Position numbers and translations under genes: made by a program. The notes below the pieces were generated by a model that was not told where the DNA came from, did no database searches, and saw nothing but the letters and a program-made list of their open reading frames with translations. A stretch of 64,000 bases of DNA from NCBI GenBank assembly GCA_963738625.1, contig CAVTXH010000002.1:186001-250000 (forward strand). The letters run 5' to 3'. Shown here piece by piece: positions 55,186 to 63,701 of the stretch; positions within the stretch are counted from its first letter, which is position 1; every line of letters begins with the position of its first letter. Origin of the DNA: UBA7672 sp963738625 (GTDB lineage: Bacteria; Pseudomonadota; Alphaproteobacteria; Caulobacterales; Hyphomonadaceae).

Positions 55186-57168
55186 ATGGCGAACGGTGAG
55201 AACGAGTTCGAACTGAGGTTGGGCCGCATAGGTCACGAGCGGTCGTCGAACCTGGCGCGCGTGCGCGCGACGGTGCGTCAGCGTGCGGGCCTGAAGGCTG
55301 GACCGAAAACACGTCTGGCGCCGAAGTCAGGCATCCGCGCGCACTTCCGGATGGGATCGGCGGGGAAGGCGAGACCCGTGATCCCGACCCAGCGCCGCGT
55401 CGTCGTGAAAGCGCGCTTTGCGATGCACGGCTCGGGCAAGGGCGCGCCGCTGCGGGCCCATGTGAGCTATCTGGCGCGGGAGGGGAAGGCGGCTGAGCGC
55501 GGCGAGCCGGGCCTCGAGCGCTCGGTCGATTATCTGCAACGCGCGGAAACGCCGGGAAACGAGTTCAGTTTCTATGATCGGTCCGATGTGGGCGTCGACA
55601 GCAACGCGGCTACGGCAGGTTGGGCTGCTGACCGGTTGCATTTCCGGCTGATCGTGTCGGCCGAGGATGGCGAGGCGCTCGGCGACCTCAAGCCGTTCAT
55701 CCGGGAGGTGATGGCGGGTCTGGAGCGCAAGCTCGGGACGAAGCTGGAATGGCTAGCGGTCGACCACTGGGACACGGACAACCTGCACACCCATGTGCTG
55801 GTGCGTGGGAAACGCTCCGACGGCCAGGACTTGTTTATTCCCTCAAAGCTGATCTCGTCGGGTATCCGCGAGCATGCGCAGGAGATCGTGACGCGCGTGC
55901 TAGGTCCCATGCTTGAGGCAGACCTGAGACAGGAGCGCTGGCGCGAGATCAGCCATATGGCGGTGACCTCGCTGGACCGCCAGCTGGTTGCGGCCCAGGA
56001 CGGGCAGGGTGTCATCAATGTCTATCGGCCGGACCTGATCGCGCGGCTGGAGCGGCTTGAGGGCTGGGGGCTCGCGGAGCGCGGAACCCGGGGCTGGCGC
56101 ATCGCCGGCGACCTGTTCGGCAGGCTCAAGGCTATGGATAAGCATCAGGCGGTTGAGCAGGCCGTCTCAATCCATCGCAGGCCGGACGAGCTGCTGCCAC
56201 TGCTGGCGGCCGACCCGGCACAGGCGATCGAGGGTCAGCTCGTCCACTACGGACCGGCTGACGATCTCGGCGGCGAGTTCATCGCTGTTGTCGAGACGGG
56301 CCGGGGCGAGCTTCGCTATGTGCGTATTGCGCGGGAGGCGGATCTTGTGACGCTGGATGGTGCCATTCCTGGGTCCATCGTCACGCTGGAGCCGAACGTG
56401 CCGGCGCCGAAGCCGGCGGACCACGCCATCGCCGCGATCGCGGAGCGGACGGGTGGGCTCTATTCCGCCGAGCATCACCTGGCCGAGACGCCCGGTGTCA
56501 GCCGTAGCCTCGTCGAGGCCAACATCCGCCGGCTCGAAGCTATGCGCCGGATGAGTCTCGTCTCCCGCAATGCAGATGGCGTCTTCCTGGTCGGGCACGA
56601 TCACCTCAAGCGGGCGACCCTATTCGATGAGCGGGTTTCCCGGCGTTACCCGCTGATTGCCGGCGTGGCCTCATCATGGACGCTGGATGAGCAGGTGAAT
56701 GCTCTCGGTCCCACGCGGCTCGACCGCGTCCTGGCGGGCGAAGCCGCCCAACCGCAGGGCGAAGGCGTCTTCGCCCGCCAGCACGCTGCAGCGCTCCAGC
56801 AACGCAGGCTGTTCCTGATCGAGCAGGGATGGCTGGGCAGGGACCAGACCTTGCTGCCGCAGTCGACGCTCAGCTGGATGGCGACGAACGAGTTGCGCAC
56901 TGCAGCCGATGATCTCGAGAAAGAGATCGGCAAGCCGGTGCTGACAGTGAGGCTCAATCACATCAATGGTGTCTATGCGCGCCGGATCGATCTGGCGCAG
57001 GGGCGCGTGGCGCTGATCGTGGGCGACAGGCAGGCAAGCCTCGTCCCGTGGCGGCCGGTGATGGAGCGGTTTGCGGGGCGGCAGGTCGAGGGTGTGATGC
57101 GCGGGGAGGGGATATCGTGGGGCTTGTCGCGCGGACGTGGGCCGGGGCTGGGGCTGGGAATGGGATAG
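55186..57168 (+). CDS. VirD2/TraI-like relaxase with DUF3363 domain
   Basis: A 660-residue mobilisation nuclease. N-terminal basic region, relaxase domain with LHFRLIVSAEDGEALGDLKPF and the metal-binding histidines in HWDTDNLHTHVLVRG (about residues 187-201), then the long DUF3363 domain to the end. Such proteins nick oriT and lead DNA into a recipient; this architecture is common in alphaproteobacterial conjugative and mobilisable elements. The C-terminal Gly-rich tail GRGPGLGLGMG is unusual. The ATG at 55186 is chosen (MANGENEFELRLGRIG). No coupling protein or type IV secretion genes are nearby. Confidence 0.88.
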   Translation: MANGENEFELRLGRIGHERSSNLARVRATVRQRAGLKAGPKTRLAPKSGIRAHFRMGSAGKARPVIPTQRRVVVKARFAMHGSGKGAPLRAHVSYLAREGKAAERGEPGLERSVDYLQRAETPGNEFSFYDRSDVGVDSNAATAGWAADRLHFRLIVSAEDGEALGDLKPFIREVMAGLERKLGTKLEWLAVDHWDTDNLHTHVLVRGKRSDGQDLFIPSKLISSGIREHAQEIVTRVLGPMLEADLRQERWREISHMAVTSLDRQLVAAQDGQGVINVYRPDLIARLERLEGWGLAERGTRGWRIAGDLFGRLKAMDKHQAVEQAVSIHRRPDELLPLLAADPAQAIEGQLVHYGPADDLGGEFIAVVETGRGELRYVRIAREADLVTLDGAIPGSIVTLEPNVPAPKPADHAIAAIAERTGGLYSAEHHLAETPGVSRSLVEANIRRLEAMRRMSLVSRNADGVFLVGHDHLKRATLFDERVSRRYPLIAGVASSWTLDEQVNALGPTRLDRVLAGEAAQPQGEGVFARQHAAALQQRRLFLIEQGWLGRDQTLLPQSTLSWMATNELRTAADDLEKEIGKPVLTVRLNHINGVYARRIDLAQGRVALIVGDRQASLVPWRPVMERFAGRQVEGVMRGEGISWGLSRGRGPGLGLGMG

Positions 57169-57421
57169 CGCGTCCCGCGCGAATTCAGAACGCCGTGCAT
57201 CAGACGCCTATGCGTTCAATCGGCTTTGGAAATTCCACCGTGGATTCTGATCGGCGCGACGAAGCTGCTCACCGAATTCCTGTTCAGGGAGCAAGAGGTG
57301 GCGATGGCGTCAGCGTACGGCATACTCATAGGAGAGCAGGCGAGATCGCGCAGCTCACCACGTCTCAACCCACGCGATGCGGATGTAGAAGTATCAACTC
57401 GGCCGGGGCCGCCAACGTTTG

Positions 57422-57739
57422 ATGAAGTTTCCGCCTGACCTCGTTCCTCAAAAAGTTATTGCGAGCGATCTGTGCGTGAGTCTCGTCACGCTGTGGCGCG
57501 CACGGCGGAGCGGCATCTCCGGTTTCCCTGAGCCGGTCGTCATCCGGAACATGGTGTTCTGGCGTAAGGCCGACGTCGAGCACCTCGAGGATGCGTTGAT
57601 GAGATTTGAAGGACGCGGGAAATTCGAGCGGGATCGGACAAGGACCAGGCGGAATGCAGAACTCGTTCGGTCGCGGCTCAGTGGAAGCCGCCAGAAGCGT
57701 TCCCTGCAGTCGCGCAGTGAGCAGCTCGATCTATTCTGA
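57422..57739 (+). CDS. AlpA-like helix-turn-helix protein
   Basis: A 105-residue AlpA/MerR-type regulator: VPQKVIASDLCVSLVTLWRARRSGISGFPEPVVIRN in two halves and FWRKADVEHLEDALMRF. The C-terminal 40 residues are Arg-rich. The last 85 bp of the gene recur as a fragment at 52436-52520. It converges with the following AlpA gene, overlapping by 9 bases. About 250 bp upstream (57169-57421) hold no clear gene. Confidence 0.75.
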   Translation: MKFPPDLVPQKVIASDLCVSLVTLWRARRSGISGFPEPVVIRNMVFWRKADVEHLEDALMRFEGRGKFERDRTRTRRNAELVRSRLSGSRQKRSLQSRSEQLDLF

Positions 57740-58075
57740 CGCGCCGCTCTGGACTTTCCGGCTGCGGCGCGGCCGGCGTGCGACGCGCCTCCGCATCTTT
57801 GGAACGGCCACAGTTCTTACCTTTCCTGACTCGCTGTCGCGTCGCCGCTGTTCGATCCATGCCTCCACCTCGGTTAAGCTCCAAACCACGACGCGCGGCG
57901 TGAGACAAATGCGACGAGGGAAGTCATTGCGCAGCTCCATCTGATAGATGGTGGAGTCCGCCAACGGTACGATCTGTCGAAGTTGGCTTCGCCGGACGTA
58001 GCGCGGCAATGGAGAGTGTCGCGCCTGAATTTCAGCGGCGTAGGCGTAAGCGTCCTCGAGCGCTTGGTCTCTCAT
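57731..58075 (-). CDS. AlpA-family regulator
   Basis: A 114-residue paralogue of the AlpA protein at 44221-44493: VRRSQLRQIVPLADSTIYQMELRNDFPRRICLTPRVVVW and the WIEQRRRD end align almost residue for residue. A basic Arg/Lys-rich tail follows. It is the last island gene before attR. It may control excision or the relaxase. Confidence 0.88.
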   Translation of the reverse strand: MRDQALEDAYAYAAEIQARHSPLPRYVRRSQLRQIVPLADSTIYQMELRNDFPRRICLTPRVVVWSLTEVEAWIEQRRRDSESGKVRTVAVPKMRRRVARRPRRSRKVQSGASE

Positions 58076-58327
58076 GAGTTGTGATTTCCTCTCTGAAGGA
58101 CTTATGCACGTTCATGCGCAGCGGAAGAGCCAATCGCAACGTCGATCGATCTTAGGTTGGTGCCGGAGCGATGCGTGGTATCCTGAGAAGCGCGAACGAC
58201 ACTATGGCATGACATCGCGATCAGCGGCGCGGTGTGTAGCAAAAAGTCTTGGCGGTGTTCTTGACGGCGTCGCGTAAAATCACGCTAGCTCAGCGAGCTA
58301 CGGCAATAGGTGACGACAGTGTCGACG

Positions 58328-58340
58328 ACGATCGAGTGGG
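58328..58340. other. attR core of the guaA-integrated island
   Basis: ACGATCGAGTGGG, identical to the guaA 3' end core at 42637-42649. It lies in a gene-free stretch (58076-58371) between the last AlpA gene and a chromosomal lipoprotein gene. Confidence 0.8.
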
Positions 58341-58371
58341 GATAGGCGCGCACCCCGCGCGCGACGACTAG

Positions 58372-58743
58372 CTAGCTCTTGGCTGGCGCCGAAGAGCGGG
58401 TGAACTCGCCGAGCTGGCAGGGCGTGTCCCGGTCCAGCACGAAAATCGTCTGCCGGTTGGAGCAGGCCAGCGAGCCCACATCCCACGAAAATCCGCCCTG
58501 GGATTTCAGACCGGGACAAGAGCGGGTCAGGCGGTTGGTCCACACCTCTCCGCCGGCGAGCGTGAACTGTATCTCCTCGTCGCTGACGACTTTCTGCTCG
58601 CGGATACGCGCCGGGTCGATACAGGAGTTCTGCATGCTGACCGGCTTTGCCGCCGTTTTCGTCGAGGGGGCCGGAGAGGTGCAGGCGGACAGGGTGCTCG
58701 CCAACGCCATTGCAGCGCTTGCAATCAGGAGGGTTGGTTTCAT
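58372..58743 (-). CDS. Small lipoprotein, DUF6491-like
   Basis: A 123-residue lipoprotein (perfect lipobox LSAC, Cys21). Mature part: SCIDPARIREQKVVSDEEIQF, GEVWTNRLTRSCPGLKSQGGF, SLACSNRQTIFVLDRDTPCQLGEF. Four conserved Cys could form disulfides. Closely related to the gene at 59096-59446; both resemble the DUF6491 family, function unknown. It is on the native side of attR. Confidence 0.75.
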   Translation of the reverse strand: MKPTLLIASAAMALASTLSACTSPAPSTKTAAKPVSMQNSCIDPARIREQKVVSDEEIQFTLAGGEVWTNRLTRSCPGLKSQGGFSWDVGSLACSNRQTIFVLDRDTPCQLGEFTRSSAPAKS

Positions 58744-58840
58744 GGGGTCTCCTTCACATTGAAGCCGAATCTGCGCCTATCGGTATCGTTGTGCAATTGC
58801 CTCACGCTCCGGGGCCGCATCGCAACAGGGAGCAGACGGA

Positions 58841-59092
58841 ATGGGTAAGGGGCGCCATGCCATCGCTTCGCACGAGCGCCGTGTCCGGCGGGTTGCGGTG
58901 CGTTACGGGCTCAATCTCATGAAGGCGCAGAAGCCCTTCGGAAAAGTCCTCGAGCACGGCGGCTACATGCTGCGTGATGACGACACGCGGAAAATCGTGT
59001 TCGGCGACAAGGGCTACGGGTTCTCAGCCACCCTGGACGAGGTCGAGGACTTCCTGCTCGCCCAGCCGAAACATCGCGAGGATGAAGGCTGA
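58841..59092 (+). CDS. Hypothetical small protein
   Basis: An 83-residue protein (MGKGRHAIASHERRVRRVAVRY, then LNLMKAQKPFGKVLEHGGYMLRD and YGFSATLDEVEDFLLAQPK). Basic N-terminus and an acidic end; no family recognised. GGAGCAGACGGA precedes the ATG. It lies between the two paralogous lipoprotein genes and opposes both. Confidence 0.65.
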   Translation: MGKGRHAIASHERRVRRVAVRYGLNLMKAQKPFGKVLEHGGYMLRDDDTRKIVFGDKGYGFSATLDEVEDFLLAQPKHREDEG

Positions 59093-59095
59093 CGC

Positions 59096-59446
59096 CTACT
59101 TCGCCGCCACGCGCGAGAACTCGCCGATCATGCAGAGCGTGCCGATTTCCTTGACGGTGATCCGCTCCTGGTTGGAGCAGACCAGCGTGCCGTGCACTTC
59201 CCAGCTGAATCCGCCGGACAGCTTAAGGCCGGAGCAGGCGCGGGGAAGCTTGTTGACCCAGGTCTCGCCATTGCCCAGTTCGAACTGGATTTCCTGGTCG
59301 CTGACGATCGTCTGCTTCGTGATCTTGGTGGGATTGATGCACGAGTCCTGAATGCTGCGCGACGGCGGCGGCGAAGGGGATGTGCAGCCTGACAGGCAGG
59401 TTGCGAGCGTGAGGACTGTGGCGCTGATCCACAGGCTGGCTTGCAT
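59096..59446 (-). CDS. Small lipoprotein, DUF6491-like paralogue
   Basis: A 116-residue lipoprotein with lipobox LSGC. SCINPTKITKQTIVSDQEIQF, GETWVNKLPRACSGLKLSGGF and LVCSNQERITV line up with the protein at 58372-58743, keeping all four Cys. The pair looks like a local duplication now separated by a small opposing gene. Function unknown. Confidence 0.75.
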   Translation of the reverse strand: MQASLWISATVLTLATCLSGCTSPSPPPSRSIQDSCINPTKITKQTIVSDQEIQFELGNGETWVNKLPRACSGLKLSGGFSWEVHGTLVCSNQERITVKEIGTLCMIGEFSRVAAK

Positions 59447-59544
59447 GGGCGTTCTCCCTTTTCTTTCGCGAGAGCGTGCGCCTGCCGGCGCAGTTTCGCA
59501 ATCGGCAGATGATGCGCAAATCCCCTCGGCATTCCGGGGCTTCT

Positions 59545-60804
59545 TCAGGGTTCAGTGCGCGGTGCGCTCGTCGCCATGGCTTTCCGCTTCTGCAGGAACC
59601 TTCGCACGGCGGGATCGCGTTCAAGGCCGATTGCCATGTCGTAGGCCTGGGCGGCTTCAGAGGTTGCGCCCCAGCGGGCGAGGAGGTCGGCGCGGGCGGC
59701 CCAGTAGGGCTGGTAGCTCGCCAGGCGCGGGTCTGTTTCGGCATCGGGCATGGCGTCGAGCGCGGCGCCGGGGCCTTCGAGTTCGGCGATCGCGAGCGCG
59801 CGGTTGATGGCGACGACGGGCGAGGCGGCGATCATCTGCAGGGCGTCATAAAGAGCGATGATGTCCGGCCAGTTGCTGCGGCCGGTGAGGCGGCGGTGGG
59901 CGTGGGCGGACTGAAGGGCGGCTTCGAGTTCGTAGCGGCCAAGGCTCCGCTTCGCGCCGGCGCGGCGGATGAGGGCGTTCGCCTGGTCGATCAGGCGGGT
60001 GTTCCACTGGTCGACGTCCTGCTCGGCGAGGGGCACGAAGTCTCCGGCGGCGTTGCGGCGGGCGGGGCGGCGGGCTTCGGCGTGGAACATCAGCGCGGCG
60101 AGGCTGAGCGCTTCAGGTTCGTCTGGCATCAGCTCGGCTGTGAGGTTGGCGAGGAAGAGCGTTTCGCCGGTGAGGTCGCGGCGCGCGGCGTCGGTTCCGG
60201 CGGGATCCGTCCAGCCTTCGGTGAAGGCGGCGTAGATGGCGTCGAGCGCTGCGGAGAGACGCTCGGGCAGGTCTTCGCGCGCGGGAACCGCGAACGGGAT
60301 GCCGGCCCGGCGGATCTTGTCCTTGGCGCGGACGAGACGTTTCGACATCGCAGAGGGCGAGGTGAGGAAGCTGGATGCGATCGTTTCGGCGCTGAGGCCG
60401 AGCACGACCTGCAGGATCAGCGGCGCGCGCAAGCTTTCCTCGATCGCCGGGTGCGCGCAGGCGAACATCAGGGCGAGGCGCTGGTCGGGAATATCCATGG
60501 CTTCGGAGGCGTGCAGTTCCTCCGCGATCAGCTGAAGCTGGGGCTCGGAACTGGCGCTCGTCTTCTCGCGGCGCGAGGCGTCGATCAGCTTGCGGCGGGC
60601 GACGGTGATCAGCCAGCCTTCGGGATTGGCGGGCGTGCCGGCGCCCGGCCAGTCGGCGAGGGCGGCGGCGAAGGCTTCCGCCAGCGCGTCTTCAGCCGCG
60701 GCGACATCGCGCGTGCGGGCGGCGAGAAAGGCGACGAGCTTGCCATAGCTGCGGCGGGCGACCGCCTCGGCCGTAGTCTGCGCATCGCCTTGCTCACCGG
60801 CCAT
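59545..60804 (-). CDS. ECF42-type RNA polymerase sigma factor
   Basis: A 419-residue sigma factor. Region 2 (VARRSYGKLVAFLAARTRDVAAAEDALAEAF) and region 4 (VLGLSAETIASSFLTSPSAMSKRLVRAK) are followed by a C-terminal helical-repeat domain of about 200 residues (DUF6596/TPR-like), which contains IYAAFTEGW, NRALAIAELEGP and other ECF42 landmarks. It has no anti-sigma gene; in ECF42 systems the partner is a DGPF/YCII protein, and here that gene lies immediately upstream with a 2-bp gap. Confidence 0.9.
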   Translation of the reverse strand: MAGEQGDAQTTAEAVARRSYGKLVAFLAARTRDVAAAEDALAEAFAAALADWPGAGTPANPEGWLITVARRKLIDASRREKTSASSEPQLQLIAEELHASEAMDIPDQRLALMFACAHPAIEESLRAPLILQVVLGLSAETIASSFLTSPSAMSKRLVRAKDKIRRAGIPFAVPAREDLPERLSAALDAIYAAFTEGWTDPAGTDAARRDLTGETLFLANLTAELMPDEPEALSLAALMFHAEARRPARRNAAGDFVPLAEQDVDQWNTRLIDQANALIRRAGAKRSLGRYELEAALQSAHAHRRLTGRSNWPDIIALYDALQMIAASPVVAINRALAIAELEGPGAALDAMPDAETDPRLASYQPYWAARADLLARWGATSEAAQAYDMAIGLERDPAVRRFLQKRKAMATSAPRTEP

Positions 60805-60806
60805 CG

Positions 60807-61154
60807 CTACATTTCCCAGACCGGCCGCACTTCCATGATGCCGTGCGAGGCGCCGGGGCAGCGCGCCGCCCATGAAATCGCCTCGTCGAGGTCTTTGGCC
60901 TCGATCAGGTAGTAGCCGCCGAGCTGTTCCTTGGTGTCGGCATAGGGGCCGTCCTGCACCTTTGTCTTGCCGTTTGCCACAGTGACGCGCGTGGCGTCGA
61001 CCGAGTCCCGCAGCCTGTTGGAATTGACTAGCTTGCCGGCTTTCTGGAGCGCCTCGCCATAGGCCATGTAGGCCGCAATGCCTTCTCTCTGCGCTGCCTC
61101 GGGCATTTTGTTCCAGGCGCCTTCTTCTCCGTAAATCATCAAGAGGTACTGCAT
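60807..61154 (-). CDS. YCII/DGPF-domain protein
   Basis: A 115-residue YCII-superfamily protein: MQYLLMIYGEEGAW at the N-terminus and the DGPY form of the DGPF signature in VQDGPYADTKEQLGGYYLIEA. Paired with the ECF42 sigma factor gene as one transcription unit. The ATG at 61154 carries GGGAGACGAG; longer frames extend into upstream DNA. Confidence 0.9.
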   Translation of the reverse strand: MQYLLMIYGEEGAWNKMPEAAQREGIAAYMAYGEALQKAGKLVNSNRLRDSVDATRVTVANGKTKVQDGPYADTKEQLGGYYLIEAKDLDEAISWAARCPGASHGIMEVRPVWEM

Positions 61155-61281
61155 CCTCGTCTCCCTCGCTTTGGGGCGCGCATCATGCATCGCCTGCACA
61201 GTGACGCGCGAGCCGGGGCTATCTGGACATGGCCCGCCTTTCGGTGTCGAGGTTTTTTGAAATCTCCTCCCGGAGCCCGCA

Positions 61282-61662
61282 ATGCCCGCAAAGTCCGTCA
61301 CGATCTATGGTCTTGCGACCTGCGATACGACGCGTGCGGCGCGGAAATGGCTGGACGCGCGCAAGATCGCGCACACATTCCACGACGTGCGCGAGGATGG
61401 GCTGACCAGGGCGCTGGTCGAAGGCTGGGTCAAGGAGCTCGGCTGGGAGAAAGTGCTCAACAAGGCGAGCACGACCTGGCGCGAGCTTTCTGAGAATGAG
61501 AAGGCCGGGGTGGACGGCAAGAAGGCGATCGCGCTTCTGTTGGCGCATCCGACGCTGGCGAAGCGTCCCGTGCTCGACCGCGGCGGGGAGCTGATGTTGG
61601 GCTTCAAGCCAGCGGCGTACGACGCGGCATTTTCCCGATCCACACATCAACAGACAGGGTGA
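61282..61662 (+). CDS. ArsC/Spx-superfamily protein, YffB-like
   Basis: A 126-residue thioredoxin-fold protein: VTIYGLATCDTTRAARKWLD with a single Cys (ATCDT) in the ArsC/YffB position; FHDVREDGLTRALVEGWVKELGWEKVLNKASTTWREL and KRPVLDRGG are family blocks. YffB-like proteins are probably glutathione-dependent thiol reductases. GGAG precedes the ATG. Confidence 0.88.
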   Translation: MPAKSVTIYGLATCDTTRAARKWLDARKIAHTFHDVREDGLTRALVEGWVKELGWEKVLNKASTTWRELSENEKAGVDGKKAIALLLAHPTLAKRPVLDRGGELMLGFKPAAYDAAFSRSTHQQTG

Positions 61663-61715
61663 GATTGCTTTCTGGCGTTAAGAACATATAGTGAACAAAA
61701 ATCACGACCGTTCCC

Positions 61716-62423
61716 ATGGACCCGACCGCACACCAGCATGTGCAACTCAATTCCGGCGCCGACCTGCAGGGCTTCCGGCAGGCGGCCCGCATCATGACCT
61801 GGTGCGATATCGCGCCGGAGCAGATCAGCTGGAGCACGCAGGCGGGGCAGGGTCTTTTCGGCAATCAGGCGCCGGCGGCCTATGGGGCGGCGGGGAAGCC
61901 CATCACGTTGCCGCGCCATATCGCCGAGACGATCAGCCTGGTGGTCTGCCACAGCGATCCGGACAAGTACGACCAGCTCTACCGCCTGGTCTGGCGGGTA
62001 ATGAGGAAGGAGCACCAGCTGCTCGCGCCCGGCGAGGCGGTGATCCAACGCCTTGCGCTCATGGAAGCGGATGTGAAGCGCGACCTGAAGCGGATGCACG
62101 ATCTCGTCCGCTTCCGGCAGGCCGATGACGCCAAGGGCGACGAGCGGTTCGTGGCGTGGTTCGAGCCGGAGCACTTCATTGTCGAGGCTGCGGCGCAGGT
62201 TTTTGTCGACCGGTTCGGCTCCATGGACTGGACGATCCTGACGCCCAAGGGGTCGCTGCGCTGGGACAGGAAAGAGTTGTGGGCCGGCCCGCCGGCGCTG
62301 GACAACGCTGCGTCCGGCGGCGGTGCGATAGGGGGCAGGTGGCGCGTCTACCGCGAAAGCACCTTCAATCCCGCGCGGATTGAGCTGGCCGCCATGTATC
62401 AGCGTCGAGGCCGTCCCGGATGA
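61716..62423 (+). CDS. Stand-alone DUF4130 domain protein
   Basis: A 235-residue protein matching the DUF4130 half of two-domain UdgX-type DNA-repair proteins: LYRLVWRVMRKEHQLLA, LMEADVKRDLKRMHDLVRFRQ, HFIVEAAAQVFVDRFGSMDWTILTPKGSLRWD and ESTFNPARIELAAM. In fusion proteins a uracil-DNA-glycosylase domain follows at this point; here the frame stops after about 10 residues and no such domain follows. A nearby radical-SAM partner, often found with DUF4130, is absent. Confidence 0.8.
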   Translation: MDPTAHQHVQLNSGADLQGFRQAARIMTWCDIAPEQISWSTQAGQGLFGNQAPAAYGAAGKPITLPRHIAETISLVVCHSDPDKYDQLYRLVWRVMRKEHQLLAPGEAVIQRLALMEADVKRDLKRMHDLVRFRQADDAKGDERFVAWFEPEHFIVEAAAQVFVDRFGSMDWTILTPKGSLRWDRKELWAGPPALDNAASGGGAIGGRWRVYRESTFNPARIELAAMYQRRGRPG

Positions 62424-62697
62424 CGGCCAGACCGCCGAGTCAGGGCGGTGGGAGAGGTAAGCCAGGTCGCCGTCGGCGGGAACCGGACCTCAGCCGTCCT
62501 GTTGTTTGCCCGGACCAATTATGTGCAACGCCAGCCTAACCAGGACTATGCGGATCAGGGCTATGCGCTATGTGGCGCCGAGAACGTTTGCGGCGAATGA
62601 CATTGGCGTAATGCCGCAGGCTATGGACGAAACCTGCCGGCGCCCCTATGTACGCGCCATCCCAACCAACGACTCAGCGTTGATTCCGAAAGCCTAG

Positions 62698-63174
62698 ATG
62701 CAACCCAAAAACTCGACCTTCTCTGACCGGCAGGCCGCATCGGTCGCCGCCAAGAAAGCCCTTCTCGAAAAATTCAAGCCAAAGCCAATGGTGGTCGCCG
62801 AAGCGCCGATCAACCACGAGGCCGAACGCCTTCGGCGTCTCGAGGCTGTGCGCGCCCAGCGCCAGGAGGAAAAGGAAGCCAAGCAACGCGCCCGCGAAGA
62901 AGCCGCCGCCGCCGCTGAACGCGCGCGGATCGAGGCTGCTGAAGCCGCCGAACGCGCTCGCCTCGAAGCCGAGCACATGAGCGACGCCCAGAAACGGGCC
63001 GAGCGCAAGGCTCGCAAGAAAGAGGTCAAGGAGATGGCCAAGCTCAAGAAGGAAGTGCGGTCGGTCGGCCGGCCGGCAGGTCCGAAGGAAGAGCGCGTGG
63101 TCGATCCCTTCGAGGAGCACAAGCGCTATATCGCCAGCCTCGAGCGTGGTGGCCGCGAACGCCGCCGCGCCTAG
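62698..63174 (+). CDS. DUF6481-like coiled-coil protein
   Basis: A 158-residue highly charged protein. FSDRQAASVAAKKALLEKFK opens it, then a long Ala/Glu/Arg-rich helix (about 45-130) that should form a coiled coil, then VDPFEEHKRYIASLERGG. It resembles DUF6481 proteins, which are basic, helix-rich and often near cold-shock genes. Role unknown. About 270 bp upstream have no clear gene. Confidence 0.7.
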   Translation: MQPKNSTFSDRQAASVAAKKALLEKFKPKPMVVAEAPINHEAERLRRLEAVRAQRQEEKEAKQRAREEAAAAAERARIEAAEAAERARLEAEHMSDAQKRAERKARKKEVKEMAKLKKEVRSVGRPAGPKEERVVDPFEEHKRYIASLERGGRERRRA

Positions 63175-63204
63175 CGCCTGACGCAACGTTTTCCATGATT
63201 TCAG

Positions 63205-63245
63205 CGGCCTCCGGAAAAATCTTTCCGGGGGCCGCATCCGTTTTG
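63205..63245 (+). terminator. Rho-independent terminator after the DUF6481 gene
   Basis: A 13-bp stem with one G-T pair (63205-63217 with 63222-63234), a 4-nt loop AATC, then CATCCGTTTT. Confidence 0.7.
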
Positions 63246-63309
63246 GGGTCGATGGTCCTCTAAGCTCTGTATCGCCGGCACAGGACCGGCTTATGGAGCC
63301 CGGACGTCC

Positions 63310-63696
63310 ATGGACGAAGTTTTCATCCCCATTACCTTCTTTGCCGTGATCGCGGTCGTGATCTGGCTGTTCCAGTATTTCGGCCTGCGCAAGCGGATCG
63401 AGGCCTTCAAGGTTCTGAGCCTCGCCATCGAGAAGGGCCAGCCGCTGACGCCAGAGACGCTGGAGTCGATGGCGCGCCTGTCGAGCCCGATCGCCGACCT
63501 TAGGCGCGGCATCGTCTTCGTCGCCATCGCCGCCGGCTTCGCCTCGTTCTCTACCATCATCGGCTGGAACGCGACCGGCGAATTCCGGGATGTCGTCCGC
63601 GGCCTCTACGGCGTCGCGACCTTCCCGCTGTTCATCGGCCTGGCCTTCCTTGGCCTGCACGTCTTCGCCAACGAGTCCAAACGCCGGCAAGGCTAA
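63310..63696 (+). CDS. DUF6249-like membrane protein
   Basis: A 128-residue protein with a hydrophobic segment at each end and one in the middle (FIPITFFAVIAVVIWLFQYF, GIVFVAIAAGFASFSTIIGW, VATFPLFIGLAFLGLHVFA) and a cytoplasmic loop with LRKRIEAFKVLSLAIEKGQPLTPE. DUF6249 proteins commonly sit directly before an ECF sigma gene, as here (5 bp), and may act as its anti-sigma or regulator (inference). Confidence 0.8.
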   Translation: MDEVFIPITFFAVIAVVIWLFQYFGLRKRIEAFKVLSLAIEKGQPLTPETLESMARLSSPIADLRRGIVFVAIAAGFASFSTIIGWNATGEFRDVVRGLYGVATFPLFIGLAFLGLHVFANESKRRQG

Positions 63697-63701
63697 GCTT
63701 C

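Larger units (their letters stand above)
42637..58340. mobile_element. Integrated genomic island at the guaA 3' end
   Basis: Bounded by the 13-bp direct repeats 42637-42649 and 58328-58340 (about 15.7 kb). Contents: integrase, AlpA-like regulators, primase, relaxase, transposable elements and three toxin-antitoxin-type modules (HipBA, BrnT/XRE, AbiE). No type IV secretion genes are present, so if mobile it would be an integrative mobilisable element relying on a helper. Several remnants indicate past rearrangement. Confidence 0.8.

Noticed and set aside
57226..57438. A 70-codon frame between the relaxase and the HTH gene
   Set aside because: No family resemblance and no convincing start site; treated as intergenic.
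59476..60912. A 478-codon plus-strand frame opposite the ECF42 sigma gene
   Set aside because: Shadow frame; the sigma factor and its YCII partner account for the coding signal on the minus strand.
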